Positions 16,519 through 26,184 are shown, counted from the stretch's first letter. The stretch: 64,000 bases of DNA from Bradyrhizobium sp. (GCF_016219575.1 NZ_JACRMG010000030.1:62001-126000), one strand, 5' to 3'. The notes: generated by a model from the sequence alone, not told the origin. Translations and numbers: made by a program.

Positions 16519-18042
16519 TTAGAAATCCGGCTCTTCCTCGACCACGCGGTTCTGGTGGCGCAGGTGCTGCCATATCGCCAGCACCACAGAGGCCACCGCC
16601 GCCAGCAGCAGCACGCCCGAAATCGGCCGGGTCAGGAACAGCAGCGGATTCGGGTCGGTCATGATCGCGCGCACGAGGTTGATCTCGATCTGGTCGCCGA
16701 GAATGAGGCCGAGGATCAGGGGCGCGAGGGGAAAGCCGAGCTTGACCAGAACGTAGCCGACGACTCCGAACAGCAGCAGCACGTAGACGCTCTGCATGGT
16801 GTTGTTGAGGGCGTAGGCGCCGACCACGCAGAGCACCAGCACCACCGGCGCCAGAACCGCCATCCGCACCGAGGTCACGCGCAGCATCAGCGGCATCAGC
16901 GCGACGCAGATCAGCAGCATGCAGGGATGCGCCAGGATATAGGCCGCATAGATGCCATAGGCCAGGTCTGGATTCTGCGAGATGAACAGCGGTCCCGACT
17001 GTATGCCGTGGATCGTCATCGCGCCGAGCATCACGGCGGTGACGGCGTCGCCGGGAATGCCGAAGGCCATGATGGTCATCAGCGAGCCGCTGACATTGGC
17101 GTTGTTGGAGGCTTCCGATGCGATGATGCCTTCGGGGTGGCCCTTGCCGAACAGCTGCGGCGTCTTCGAGAATTTCTTGGCCTGGTCATAGGCCATGACG
17201 CTAGATGCGCTGCCGCCGATCGCCGGCAGGATTCCGATGATCAGCCCGACGATCGTTGCCCACGCCAGCAGGAAAGGCTGCCTGAAGATTTCAATGTTCA
17301 CCTTGAGGTGCGAGAAGCGCTCCAGCCTGACCCCGGCCAGCGATTGCGCCGGCTGGCCGCGCGAGCCATCGAGCTTCTCCAGGTCGGTCATGATCTGCGC
17401 AAAGGCGAAGATGCCGATCAGCACCGGGAGGAACGGAAAGCCGCCGCCGATGAACTCGGAGCCGAAAGTGAAACGCGGCACGCTGCCGATCGGATCGTGG
17501 CCGACCACCGTGATCAACAGCCCGATGGCGGTCGAGATCAGCCCCTTGAGCAGCGAGGATTCGGTGAGCCCCGCCACCATCGCCATGGCAAGCACGAACA
17601 GCGAGAAATATTCCCACGGTCCGAATTCCAGCGCGATCGCCGCCAGCGGCCCGGTGAGGAACACCAGGAACAGGGCGCCGAGCAGGCCGCCCCAGACCGA
17701 AGCCCACACGCCGAGCCAGATGGCGCGGCCCGGCTCGCCGTTGCGGGCCATCGGGAAGCCGTCGAAGGTGGTGGCGATCGAAGCGGGCGAGCCGGGTATG
17801 CCGAGCAGGCAGCAGGCGATCAGGCCGCCGGTCGATCCGCCGACATAGACGCCGGTCATTGCCGCAAGCCCCGCCAGCGGATCGAGCCCGTAGGTGAACG
17901 GCAACACCACGATGACCGTCATGGTGATGGTGACGCCCGGCAGCGAGCCGCCGATCACGCCGATGAAGGTGCCGGCAAACAGCGGGAACAGGTATTTCCA
18001 CTGGGCGACGTTGACGAGGCCGTGCCAGAGCAAATCGAGCAT
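16519..18042 (-). CDS. tctA: Tripartite tricarboxylate transporter large membrane subunit TctA
   Basis: 507-residue inner-membrane protein with about 12 hydrophobic segments. TctA hallmarks are GVIGGSLPGVTITMT near the N-terminus, GGSTGGLIACCLLGIPGSPAS, and the internal repeat GILPAIGGSASSVMAYDQAKK. Together with TctB and the periplasmic TctC it forms a secondary transporter for citrate-like or other carboxylates. Last gene of tctC-tctB-tctA, directly abutting tctB. Confidence 0.92.
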   Translation of the reverse strand: MLDLLWHGLVNVAQWKYLFPLFAGTFIGVIGGSLPGVTITMTVIVVLPFTYGLDPLAGLAAMTGVYVGGSTGGLIACCLLGIPGSPASIATTFDGFPMARNGEPGRAIWLGVWASVWGGLLGALFLVFLTGPLAAIALEFGPWEYFSLFVLAMAMVAGLTESSLLKGLISTAIGLLITVVGHDPIGSVPRFTFGSEFIGGGFPFLPVLIGIFAFAQIMTDLEKLDGSRGQPAQSLAGVRLERFSHLKVNIEIFRQPFLLAWATIVGLIIGILPAIGGSASSVMAYDQAKKFSKTPQLFGKGHPEGIIASEASNNANVSGSLMTIMAFGIPGDAVTAVMLGAMTIHGIQSGPLFISQNPDLAYGIYAAYILAHPCMLLICVALMPLMLRVTSVRMAVLAPVVLVLCVVGAYALNNTMQSVYVLLLFGVVGYVLVKLGFPLAPLILGLILGDQIEINLVRAIMTDPNPLLFLTRPISGVLLLAAVASVVLAIWQHLRHQNRVVEEEPDF

Positions 18043-18522
18043 CTAGAAGCCCGTCCATGCGCCGCGCGGCAGCAGAACCAGCAGGTACCGCTCGAAGATG
18101 AAATAGCTCACCATGGCCGTGCCGATCGCGATCGCGGCGAGTACCGTCCACTGTCGCGCCGTTTGCGGCCGGCCCAGCGCGGCCTGCAGTGCGCCGACGA
18201 ACAGGACTGTGGCGAGACGAAATCCCAGCAGCGGCAGCAGCACTACGTAGGCGCCGACGATCGCGAACGCGATCGCCACCAGGCGATAGTTTCGCGACGG
18301 CGTAACCGTTGCGGCAGCGGCGGCCGCCGGGCGGCCCTTCATGAGGTCCTGCAGGACCAGCAGCGCGCTTGCGGCCGCCATGAAGGACAGCACGATGGCC
18401 GGGTAAAAGCCCGGCCCGACCGGAACGATGGGAAGGGAGGGAAGCTGGAACGACTTGACCAGCAGGACCAGGCTGATTGCGAGCAGAACCAGCCCGGCAA
18501 TTCCGTCGCGGCCGATACTCAT
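18043..18522 (-). CDS. tctB: Tripartite tricarboxylate transporter small membrane subunit TctB
   Basis: 159 residues, four predicted membrane segments, the expected size and topology for TctB (DUF1468). Begins within the tctC stop (4-bp overlap) and its stop abuts the tctA start. Some residues between helices 2 and 3 are alanine-rich linker. Role: small membrane partner of TctA. Confidence 0.88.
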   Translation of the reverse strand: MSIGRDGIAGLVLLAISLVLLVKSFQLPSLPIVPVGPGFYPAIVLSFMAAASALLVLQDLMKGRPAAAAAATVTPSRNYRLVAIAFAIVGAYVVLLPLLGFRLATVLFVGALQAALGRPQTARQWTVLAAIAIGTAMVSYFIFERYLLVLLPRGAWTGF

Positions 18523-19481
18523 TTCTTGATCAGGCCGAGGTCGGTCATGATGACCTTGCTCTCACTGTCGATCTTGTCGAGGAATTTGCCATAGTCACTG
18601 GCGTTGAGGTACGCCACGCGGGTTCCCTGGGCCTTCATCGACTGGGCGAACGCCGGCTCCTTGGTCGCCTTGGTGCAGGCCTCCTCGAGCTTGGCGCGCA
18701 CCGGCGCGGGCGTCCCTTTCGGGACCAGCACGCCGCGCACCACCTCGTATACGATGTTCATGCCGAGCTCCTTGAGCGTCGGCACATCCGGCGCCTCCGG
18801 GTCGCGCTTCTCGCTGGCGATCGCGATGAAGCGCAGCAGGCCGGCTTCGACCTTGCCCTTCTGCGTCAGGTTGGAGTCGGTGAGATTGATATGGCCGCCG
18901 AGCAGCGCGTTCATCCGCGGGGCCAGGCCTTCGTACGACACGAATTTGAATTTGACGCCGGAGGCCTTCTCGATCATGGCCGGGAAGATGTGGCTGGTCG
19001 AACCGAGCGTGGCGCCGACCGTGATCTCGCCCGGCCGCTTCCTGGCATCGTCGGCGAGCTCCTGCCAGTTCTTCCAGGGCGTCTTGGCGCTGGCGGTCAG
19101 CACCGATGGCGTCGCCGCGACCAGGCAGATCGGTTCGAAGTCGCTGTATTTGACGTCGCTGATGCCGGCGTAGAACGTCAGGTGGATATAGTCGTGCACG
19201 GCGTAGACCGTGTAGCCGTCGGGTGCCGACTTCTGCGCTTCCCGCGCGCCGACGGTGCCGGATGCGCCGCCGACATTGGCTACCACCACGGGCTGGCCGA
19301 GATGTTTCTGGAATTCGACGGCGAAGGGCCGGAAGATGTTGTCGGTATCGCCGCCTGCGGCCCATGGCACGATCATCTTGATCGGGCGGTCGGGATACTG
19401 CGCCATTGCGGGCGCCGATAAGGCAGCCAACACACCGGTCAGCGCGGCAACGCCGGCCGTCGTCACGAACGTCCTCGCCAT
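18519..19481 (-). CDS. tctC: Tripartite tricarboxylate transporter substrate-binding protein TctC
   Basis: 320-residue periplasmic protein of the Bug/TctC family. Signal peptide about 1-27 ending APAMAQ; mature start YPDRPIKMIVPWAAGGDTD carries the family signature. Ligands range from citrate to aromatic and amidic acids, so it is not assigned. First gene of a tctCBA operon with overlapping genes. Unlike the other binding-protein genes in the window, no hairpin separates it from the membrane genes. Confidence 0.92.
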   Translation of the reverse strand: MARTFVTTAGVAALTGVLAALSAPAMAQYPDRPIKMIVPWAAGGDTDNIFRPFAVEFQKHLGQPVVVANVGGASGTVGAREAQKSAPDGYTVYAVHDYIHLTFYAGISDVKYSDFEPICLVAATPSVLTASAKTPWKNWQELADDARKRPGEITVGATLGSTSHIFPAMIEKASGVKFKFVSYEGLAPRMNALLGGHINLTDSNLTQKGKVEAGLLRFIAIASEKRDPEAPDVPTLKELGMNIVYEVVRGVLVPKGTPAPVRAKLEEACTKATKEPAFAQSMKAQGTRVAYLNASDYGKFLDKIDSESKVIMTDLGLIKK

Positions 19482-19595
19482 TCGTATCCTCCCTGTCGTC
19501 TGGGTGGGCCATTCAGGCTCTCGACCGGCAGACTAACAGCCGAACTGCGCAGGGGAAAGCCCCGCGCGAGGCGCGCGCCGGGTCTGGCCAACGCG

Positions 19596-20516
19596 CTAGG
19601 TGACCGTGAAGCCCACGCGGGGGAAGTGGATCACCATTTCTCCCGCGCGGTCGTCCCGGCGCCTGATCGCGATGTGCTGCGCCGACAGCGAGACGATCTC
19701 GCCGCGGATATCGGTCTGCCAGGCGTCATCGGAGTGGACCGAGACGACATCGCCGGGCTTGCGGCCGTTGGGGTCGTTCGGATCGGCCGATAACTTTGCC
19801 TGCGGGGTCGCCCTGGTGCCGATCTGCAGCGCCTCGGCCGTCGAAATCTCGCTACGTGTGCCGTGGCCGAACGCCTGAATCCGTTTTTCCCATGCCGACG
19901 TCCGCGGCAAATGCTGCAGGATGTCCTCGATCTCGGGCAGGTTCTGCCGCGTGTACCAGACGTTCATGTAGGCGTTGACGTCGGCAAGGCTGAACTCACC
20001 CAGCAGAAACGGTCTGCCGCCGGCCAGCTGCGCCTCGATCCAGTCGACATTGGCACGGAACTGGTCGCGCATCTGCGGGATCGCCGCCGTCATCGCGGCA
20101 ACGTCGAACTTTGCGCCGCGCAGCTTTGAGCGGTCCTCGATGAAGTCCTGCGGAACCTTGTCGCCGAGCGATCCGAACACGAGATTGACGGTGCTCTGGA
20201 AGAACGGACGGTCCGTCCACATGCCGAGCGCCCATGGCATGCCGGCATTGCCGCCCGGGAACAGCGTCGGATCCGGAAACCGCGTCTCGAGTTCGCGGAT
20301 GATGATCTGGGTATCGCAAAAGATGTCGGCGCCGATCTGCATCACGGGGGTGCGGCGATAGCCGCCGGTGAGCGGCATCAGGTCCGGCCGCGGCATGATC
20401 CGCGAGATCAGGCAGGACTTCCATGCAATCTTCTTGAAGCCGAAGACGACGCGGATTTTTTCGGAGAACGGCGAAGGATCGAAATGATGCAGGATGATGT
20501 CGCTGGACGACGACAC
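19596..20516 (-). CDS. Glutathione S-transferase family protein
   Basis: 306 residues. The N-terminal thioredoxin-like domain (HHFDPSPFSEKIRVVFGFK, then TPVMQIGADIFCDTQIIIREL) and the alpha-helical C-terminal domain (FLLGEFSLADVNAYMN) match the GST fold. About 80 residues extend beyond the usual length, including a small beta-rich tail (GDVVSVHSDDAWQTDIRGEI). Substrate unknown. It starts 32 bp after pncB on the same strand and may be co-transcribed with the nicA-nicB-pncB series. Confidence 0.82.
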   Translation of the reverse strand: MSSSSDIILHHFDPSPFSEKIRVVFGFKKIAWKSCLISRIMPRPDLMPLTGGYRRTPVMQIGADIFCDTQIIIRELETRFPDPTLFPGGNAGMPWALGMWTDRPFFQSTVNLVFGSLGDKVPQDFIEDRSKLRGAKFDVAAMTAAIPQMRDQFRANVDWIEAQLAGGRPFLLGEFSLADVNAYMNVWYTRQNLPEIEDILQHLPRTSAWEKRIQAFGHGTRSEISTAEALQIGTRATPQAKLSADPNDPNGRKPGDVVSVHSDDAWQTDIRGEIVSLSAQHIAIRRRDDRAGEMVIHFPRVGFTVT

Positions 20517-20548
20517 GAATTCCTCCTCCGCGCCGTGTTCGGCGTCTG

Positions 20549-21856
20549 TTACACGTGCACCGCCGTGCGGACGCGGCCGACATCGCCGAATACGCGCAGG
20601 TACCGATCGACCTCGGAGGCGATACCGGTTGCCTTCTCCGGATTGTCCGACAGTTTCACCGCGGGCCGTCCGTCCGCCGATGTCACCTTGCAGACGATCG
20701 AGATCGGGTCGAGATCGATCGAGCCGTCGGGCGAGCAGCCGACGAAATCATTGGTGAGGTTGGTGCCCCAGCCGAAGCTGACGCGGACGCGCCCCTTGAA
20801 GTGATGGAAGGTCTCTTCGATGGAATCGACGTCCATGGCATCGGAGAAGACCAGCAGCTTCTCCCTGGGCTCGCGGCCTTTCTGCTTCCACCATTTGATG
20901 ATCTCCTCGCCGGCCGAGATCGGCGGCGCCGAGTCCGGGCGAAAGCCGGTCCAGTCGGCGACCCATTCCGGCGCGTCGCGCAGGAACGGCTTGGTGCCGA
21001 AGGCGTCCGGCAGCGCGATCAGGAGATTGCCGCCATAGGTGTGCCGCCACTGGTCGAGGACGCGGTAGGGCGCCCAGCGCAGCTCGGTGTCGTCGTTGGC
21101 AAGGGCCGCGGCCACCATCGGCAGCTCATGCGCGTTGGTGCCGATCGCTTCCAGATCGTTGTCCATCGCGAGCAGCACGTTCGAGGTGCCGGTGAACGAA
21201 GGCCCGAGGCCTTCCTTGACCGCCTCGACGCACCAGCGCTGCCAGAGGAATCCATGGCGGCGCCGCGTGCCGAAGTCCGACAGCCGCAAGCCGTCGAGCT
21301 TGCGCAGCCGCTCGACCTTGGTCCACAACTTCGCCTTGGCGCGGGCATAGAGCACGTCGAGCTCGAAGCGGCCCATGCCCTTCATGACCTGGCGCGAGCG
21401 CAGCTCGTTCAGAATCGCGAGCGCCGGAATCTCCCACATCGTGGTGTGGGTCCAGTGGCCGTGGAAATGCAGTTCATACTGCCCGTCCACCTTGTTGAGC
21501 TCGTATTCGGGCAGGCGGAAATTGGCGAGCCAGTTGATGAAGTCGGGCGAGAACATCTGGGTCTTGCCGTAGAAGGTGTTACCGGCGAGCCAGATCAGTT
21601 CCTTCTTGGCGAAGCGGATGGAGCGGGCGTGGTCGAGCTGGGCGCGTAACTCGCCCTCGTCGATGATCTCGGCAAGCCGCACGTGCTTCGAGCGATTGAT
21701 GACCGAGAAGGTGGTGCGCGTGTCCGGATAGAATTCCCGGATCATCTGCAGCATCAGCAGTTTGTAGAAATCGGTATCCAGCAGGCTGCGCACGATCGGG
21801 TCGAGGCGCCAGCCATGGTTGTAGGTACGCGTTGCGATGTCTGTTACTGCGGTCAT
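20549..21856 (-). CDS. pncB: Nicotinate phosphoribosyltransferase
   Basis: 435 residues, the size of bacterial PncB. It makes nicotinate mononucleotide from nicotinate and PRPP with ATP (NAD salvage, Preiss-Handler route). Recognisable are LLDTDFYKLLMLQMI at the N-terminus, the catalytic-His region, GTSNVLLA, and the C-terminal VSFGWGTNLTNDF phosphate-binding segment. It lies 66 bp behind nicB in the same direction, so salvage and catabolism of nicotinate are encoded side by side and may be co-expressed. Confidence 0.95.
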   Translation of the reverse strand: MTAVTDIATRTYNHGWRLDPIVRSLLDTDFYKLLMLQMIREFYPDTRTTFSVINRSKHVRLAEIIDEGELRAQLDHARSIRFAKKELIWLAGNTFYGKTQMFSPDFINWLANFRLPEYELNKVDGQYELHFHGHWTHTTMWEIPALAILNELRSRQVMKGMGRFELDVLYARAKAKLWTKVERLRKLDGLRLSDFGTRRRHGFLWQRWCVEAVKEGLGPSFTGTSNVLLAMDNDLEAIGTNAHELPMVAAALANDDTELRWAPYRVLDQWRHTYGGNLLIALPDAFGTKPFLRDAPEWVADWTGFRPDSAPPISAGEEIIKWWKQKGREPREKLLVFSDAMDVDSIEETFHHFKGRVRVSFGWGTNLTNDFVGCSPDGSIDLDPISIVCKVTSADGRPAVKLSDNPEKATGIASEVDRYLRVFGDVGRVRTAVHV

Positions 21857-21922
21857 GGCAGGAACCTTACCGTGCCGGGCGGAGGGCAGCCAGTGCCGGA
21901 ACGAGCAGAACTGGGCTGCTTT

Positions 21923-24900
21923 TTAGTGAACCGAGGCGGATTTTAGCCTCGAAATTGCGACATCGATGCCCGTCCAGGCCGGTTTGCCGGGTGCGAATTG
22001 CCGCCTGATGTAGCCGACCAGCTCGGCCAGTTGACGGTCCGACAGGCTGTCCTTGAAGGCCGGCATATAGCCGAGGTCGGGCGATACCGGCGCGGCGATG
22101 CCGTGCAGGATCACCTGGATCAGATTGTCGGGCACGTCGCTGTGGACGTTGCTGTTCAGCGACAGCGATGGCCGGCTGCCGAACAGCGCGGGGCCGCCGA
22201 CTTCGTGGCAGACGGCGCAGGCGCCCTGATAGAGGCGCGCGCCGGGCGAGGCGGCGGTAACGGAGAGCGTCGCGCCTTCCAGCCTCGCGGCAAGCGCGTC
22301 TGCGGCCTGCTTGTCCGGTGCGCCCTCGTTGAACGAGGCGAGATAGACCGCCATGGCGCGGAGGTCCTGGTCGGGCAGCGCCTTCAACTCCTTCACGACC
22401 GGCGCCATCGGCCCCGCGGCGACGCCATGGAAGCGGGACTCGCCGGTGCGCAGATACGCATACAGTTCGTCCTCGCTCCACGGGATCGGCGCGCGCGACA
22501 GCGAGGTCAGGGCAGGGGCTTCCCAGCCCTCGGCAAATCCGCCGGCGAGATAGCGGCTCGCGATCTCCGCGCCGAGTTCGTTGCGCGGCGAGTGACAGGC
22601 GCCGCAATGACCGAGGCCCTCGACCAGATAGGCGCCGCGATTCCATACTTCCGATTTCGACGGGTCCGCCCGGAATGTTTGCGACGAATGGAACAGCGCA
22701 TTCCAGCCGGCCAGCAGCAGCCGTTGGTTGAACGGGAAGGCGAGCTTGTTGTCGGGCGTCTCGGCACGCACCGGCGTCTGCGCCATCAGGTAGGCATAGA
22801 GCGCCTGCAGGTCGGCATCCGTTGCCTTGGCGTAATGCGTGTAGGGGAAGGCGGGATAGAGATGCTTGCCGTCGCGATGGATGCCCTCGCGCATCGCGCG
22901 CTCGAACGCGGGGTACGACCAGTTGCCGATGCCGGTCTTCTCATCGGGTGTGATGTTGGTGCTGTAAATGATGCCGAACGGCGTCTCCAGCGCGCGTCCG
23001 CCGGCATTGACCGTGCCGCCTGGAGTGGTGTGGCAGACCATGCAATCGCCGAGGGCTGCGAGTTGCTGGCCGCGGGCGATGGTCGCGGCGGAAAACACCG
23101 ATGGATCCGGCCGCGTGATGGGTGCGATTGCGCGCCACGGCAGCGCTGCGGTGCCGACGGCGATCGCGGTCGCGCAGACCGCGGCGAGGCCGGCGAAGAC
23201 GCCGGGCCGCACCGCGAAGGGATTCTTCCATTTGTTTGCGGGTACCGCAGGCGCCGCTGCTGGCAAAGCCTCGGGAGCAATCGGCACCTCGCCGCGCAAT
23301 CCCCGCAGGATGCGCTCGGGCGTGAACGGCGGATCGCGAAAGCGAACGCCGGTCGCGTCGAAGATTGCGTTCGCGATCGCGGCCGCGCTCGGCACCGATG
23401 CGGACTCGCCGACGCCGAGCGGCGCCTGGTCCTGGCGCGGCAGCATCAGCACGTCGATTTTGGGTACGTCGGGGAATTTGATGATGGGGTAGGCGCCCCA
23501 TTCCCGCGCCGCCACCGTGGTGCGCTCGAACGGAATCTCTTCCATCAGCGCGCGACTCGTGGACTGGATGACATTGCCTTCGATCTGGTGCCGCACGCCT
23601 TCCGGGTTGATCATCAGCCCGGAATCCTGGCCTGCGACCACGCGCGTCACGCTGACGTCGCCAGTTGCCTTGTTGACGGCGACGTCCGCAATCCAGGCCG
23701 ACCACGCCGCACCATAGCCGGGGAACTTGCTGTGCACATACAGCGCATAGGCGAAGCCGCGCCCGTGCAAGACGTCGCCGTCCTTGTCCTGCCGTACCGG
23801 CCGCGGTTTCCAGCCGGCGCGCTCGGCAACCGCATTGACGAGATCGATGGCGCGCTGGTCCTTCAGATAGCGCAGCCGGTATTCGATGGGATCGACACCG
23901 GCTTCGGCGGCGAGCTCGTCGATATAGCTTTCATGCGCGAATGTATTGGGCAGCGCGGAGACGCCGCGGAACCAGGACGCGCGCACGATCGGCGGCATGT
24001 CGTTGGCGACCACGCGCATGTGCTCGTAATCGTAGGGCGGGATCGCGGTGCGGTCGCCCATCTCGAACACGGCCGGCTTGGGCTCGACCTTGCCGGTGAG
24101 CAGCAGCGCCAGCGTCGGCGCGCCGTTGGAGGGATAGCGGGTCGCGAAATCATAGGCCGCGGGGCCGCCGTCGGCGGTGAGCCCGCCATTGACGTCCATC
24201 AGCTGTGCGGTGCCCTTGGGCTCCCACACATGCTCCTGTTCTCGGGTGAGCTGCACGCGCACGGGGCGGCCGACGGCGCGCGACAGCAGAAGCGCATCCG
24301 CCGTGACGTCGTCGGCGCAGTTGCGGCCATAGCAGCCGGCGGCCTCGAGCCGGATCACCTCGATCTCGCTGTCGGGCCGCTCGACCAGCAGGGCGAGATC
24401 GCCGCGCAGGATGTGCGGGTTCTGCGAGCCGGACCAGACGCGGGTGGCGCCATCCTGATAATCGGCGACGGCGCAGGAGGGGCCGATCGAGCCGTGCATC
24501 TGGTAGGGCCACGAATATATCCGCTGCATCGGTTTCGCGGCCTCGGCAATCGCGGTATCGACATCGCCCTTGTCGATCAGGACGCGCGGCTGGGCCGGAT
24601 TGGCGCGCAGCGCCTTCTCGAGTTGTTCGAGGTCGGGCAGGACGGGGACCTGCTTCCAGGTCACCCTCAACTGTGTCGCTGCCTTGATCGCATTCTCCTC
24701 GCGCTCGGCGACCACGCCGACGAAATCTCCGATCTGCACGACCTTCACCAGGCCGGGGATATCGCGCACCGAGGATTCGTCGACGGAAATCAGGCTGGTG
24801 CCGACAAAGGGCCCGGCATCGACGCCGGCATAGGGCGGCCGAACGACGCGGCCGTGCAGCATGCCGGGCACGCGCACGTCGTGGACATAGACGAGCTCGC

Positions 24901-25453
24901 CGGTTGCCTTCGCCGGCAGGTCGATACGCGGCACCGATTGTCCGACGATGCTGTAGGCATCGACCGCCTTCACGGCAACATCGTCGGCAAGCTCGAGGCG
25001 AATGGTTTCGCCGGCGATCAGCTCGCCATAGCTGACGCTGCGATTGTCCTTGCCGCGAACGAGACCGTCCTCGATCGTCAGCTCTGCCACGGGCAGTTCG
25101 AGCCGCTCCGCCGCGCGTGCGGCCAGGAAATGCCGCGCCTGTGCTGCCGCCTTGCGCAAGGGGACGGCGGTGATCTGGATGGTCTCGCTTGCGATGGTCG
25201 CGCCCTGGTTCGGCGTATGCGTGGTATCGCCGAGCACGATGACAACGCGTGCAAAGGAGACGTCGAGTTCTTCGGCGACGATCTGTCCGAGCGCGGTGCG
25301 GATGCCGGTGCCGAGATCGACATGGCCGTTGAAGGCGCTGACCGATCCGTCGGCGGTGATACGGATGAAGGTCTCGAAGGTGCCGTTGCCGCCGTTGCCC
25401 GCGGGGCGAGCGACCGACAACGATCCCTGATTGCCGGAAGATGGCGCGGCCAT
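21923..25453 (-). CDS. nicB: Nicotinate dehydrogenase large subunit, molybdopterin plus tri-haem type
   Basis: About 1176 residues from the ATG at 25453, which overlaps the nicA stop; P. putida NicB is of similar size. The first about 740 residues are a xanthine-dehydrogenase-family molybdopterin domain (NGHVDLGTGIRTALGQIVAEEL, GCYGRNCADDV, GVGESASVPSAAAIANA). A hydrophobic helix follows (about 745-770, FAGLAAVCATAIAVGTAALPW). Then come three c-type haem motifs: CMVCH (about 803), CGACH (about 948) and CAVCH (about 1078). The enzyme hydroxylates nicotinate at C6 and, with no FAD subunit, passes electrons through its haems to the respiratory chain. IorB-type aldehyde/isoquinoline oxidoreductases are the main alternative; the neighbours favour nicotinate. 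Confidence 0.85.
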   Translation of the reverse strand: MAAPSSGNQGSLSVARPAGNGGNGTFETFIRITADGSVSAFNGHVDLGTGIRTALGQIVAEELDVSFARVVIVLGDTTHTPNQGATIASETIQITAVPLRKAAAQARHFLAARAAERLELPVAELTIEDGLVRGKDNRSVSYGELIAGETIRLELADDVAVKAVDAYSIVGQSVPRIDLPAKATGELVYVHDVRVPGMLHGRVVRPPYAGVDAGPFVGTSLISVDESSVRDIPGLVKVVQIGDFVGVVAEREENAIKAATQLRVTWKQVPVLPDLEQLEKALRANPAQPRVLIDKGDVDTAIAEAAKPMQRIYSWPYQMHGSIGPSCAVADYQDGATRVWSGSQNPHILRGDLALLVERPDSEIEVIRLEAAGCYGRNCADDVTADALLLSRAVGRPVRVQLTREQEHVWEPKGTAQLMDVNGGLTADGGPAAYDFATRYPSNGAPTLALLLTGKVEPKPAVFEMGDRTAIPPYDYEHMRVVANDMPPIVRASWFRGVSALPNTFAHESYIDELAAEAGVDPIEYRLRYLKDQRAIDLVNAVAERAGWKPRPVRQDKDGDVLHGRGFAYALYVHSKFPGYGAAWSAWIADVAVNKATGDVSVTRVVAGQDSGLMINPEGVRHQIEGNVIQSTSRALMEEIPFERTTVAAREWGAYPIIKFPDVPKIDVLMLPRQDQAPLGVGESASVPSAAAIANAIFDATGVRFRDPPFTPERILRGLRGEVPIAPEALPAAAPAVPANKWKNPFAVRPGVFAGLAAVCATAIAVGTAALPWRAIAPITRPDPSVFSAATIARGQQLAALGDCMVCHTTPGGTVNAGGRALETPFGIIYSTNITPDEKTGIGNWSYPAFERAMREGIHRDGKHLYPAFPYTHYAKATDADLQALYAYLMAQTPVRAETPDNKLAFPFNQRLLLAGWNALFHSSQTFRADPSKSEVWNRGAYLVEGLGHCGACHSPRNELGAEIASRYLAGGFAEGWEAPALTSLSRAPIPWSEDELYAYLRTGESRFHGVAAGPMAPVVKELKALPDQDLRAMAVYLASFNEGAPDKQAADALAARLEGATLSVTAASPGARLYQGACAVCHEVGGPALFGSRPSLSLNSNVHSDVPDNLIQVILHGIAAPVSPDLGYMPAFKDSLSDRQLAELVGYIRRQFAPGKPAWTGIDVAISRLKSASVH

Positions 25454-25920
25454 CAGTCGCGCGCCTCCAGGACATGTCCCGCCGCGCGCATCGCAGCGCG
25501 GACGATCTCGATATGTGCGCCGCAGCGGCAGAGATTGTAGCGCAGCGCCTGCAATATCTCCGTCTCCGTCGGATGCGGATTGGCCGCGAGCAGCGCCTTG
25601 GTGCTCATGATCATGCCGTTGAGACAGTAACCGCATTGCGCGGCCTGCTCTTCGATGAAGGCCTGCTGCACGGGATCAGGACGCTCGCGTGAGCCAAGTC
25701 CTTCCAGCGTCACGATGTCGCGGCCGGCGCAGCCTTCGATCGGGATGACGCAGGAGCGCGCGGCGACGCCGTCGATCAGCACGGTGCAGGCGCCGCACTC
25801 GCCGAGCCCGCAGCCATATTTCGGTCCGTTGAGCGCGAGATCGTTGCGCAGCACGTAGAGCAGGGCGGTGTCCGGCGCGGCGTCGACGTCGTGATCCCTG
25901 CCATTCACGGTCAGGCGCAT
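25453..25920 (-). CDS. nicA: Nicotinate dehydrogenase small [2Fe-2S] subunit
   Basis: 155 residues with the two cluster-binding regions of molybdenum-hydroxylase small subunits: plant-ferredoxin-like CGLGECGACTVLIDG with a following Cys, and the C-terminal CGYC (about residue 100) plus CRCG. It relays electrons from the molybdenum site to the haem domains of NicB. ATG at 25920 follows a good purine-rich site; the frame is open far upstream but unlike protein. First gene of nicA-nicB, with a TGATG overlap. Confidence 0.88.
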   Translation of the reverse strand: MRLTVNGRDHDVDAAPDTALLYVLRNDLALNGPKYGCGLGECGACTVLIDGVAARSCVIPIEGCAGRDIVTLEGLGSRERPDPVQQAFIEEQAAQCGYCLNGMIMSTKALLAANPHPTETEILQALRYNLCRCGAHIEIVRAAMRAAGHVLEARD

Positions 25921-25968
25921 CGTGCAGGTGCTCCCGTTGGCGCTTGCGAAACTATGCGTGGAGACTAC

Positions 25969-25984
25969 CGTTTGTACACAAACG
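25969..25984. promoter_or_regulatory. Operator-like dyad in front of nicA
   Basis: CGTTTGT-AC-ACAAACG: 7-bp arms around a 2-bp centre, 49 bp upstream of the nicA start. On the minus strand it falls between a TTGCAC -35-like and a TAGTCT -10-like box, ideal for repression. Its core TTTGTACACAAA matches the palindromes at 26123 and 42073-42098 (consensus TTYGTAYACRAA). Confidence 0.65.
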
Positions 25985-26091
25985 TGCAAGCCGCTGATGC
26001 CGCGCCGCAGCGCTGTGCCCGGTTTGTGGACAAGGCGGCGAGCAGACTGAGTTATTATGCGGCAGCAGGGCTTTTTCGCGCCGCTTGCCGC

Positions 26092-26134
26092 TTGACAGGT
26101 TTCGGCCTCGCGCGCAGGATCATTCGTATACGAA
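26092..26134 (+). promoter_or_regulatory. Promoter and operator of the 6-hydroxynicotinate reductase operon
   Basis: TTGACA (26092-26097), 17-base spacer, CAGGAT (26115-26120), then the perfect 12-bp palindrome TTCGTATACGAA (26123-26134) at the expected start point, 50 bp before the coding start. A protein bound there would block initiation. The same palindrome recurs in front of the enamidase gene. Confidence 0.65.
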
Positions 26135-26184
26135 CGAATGCGGCGGCAATGCCGTCGCGAAAGCTCTAATGGGCAGGCGTGCTG

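Noticed and set aside
21923..25453. Isoquinoline 1-oxidoreductase as the primary call for the molybdenum enzyme
   Set aside because: Family likeness exists, but the three-haem tail, the small subunit alone without FAD protein, and neighbours for 6-hydroxynicotinate reduction and ring opening point to nicotinate dehydrogenase.
21998..25540. Open frame of about 1180 codons on the plus strand
   Set aside because: Antisense to nicB, which has clear molybdopterin and haem motifs. The plus-strand translation is low-complexity shadow sequence.
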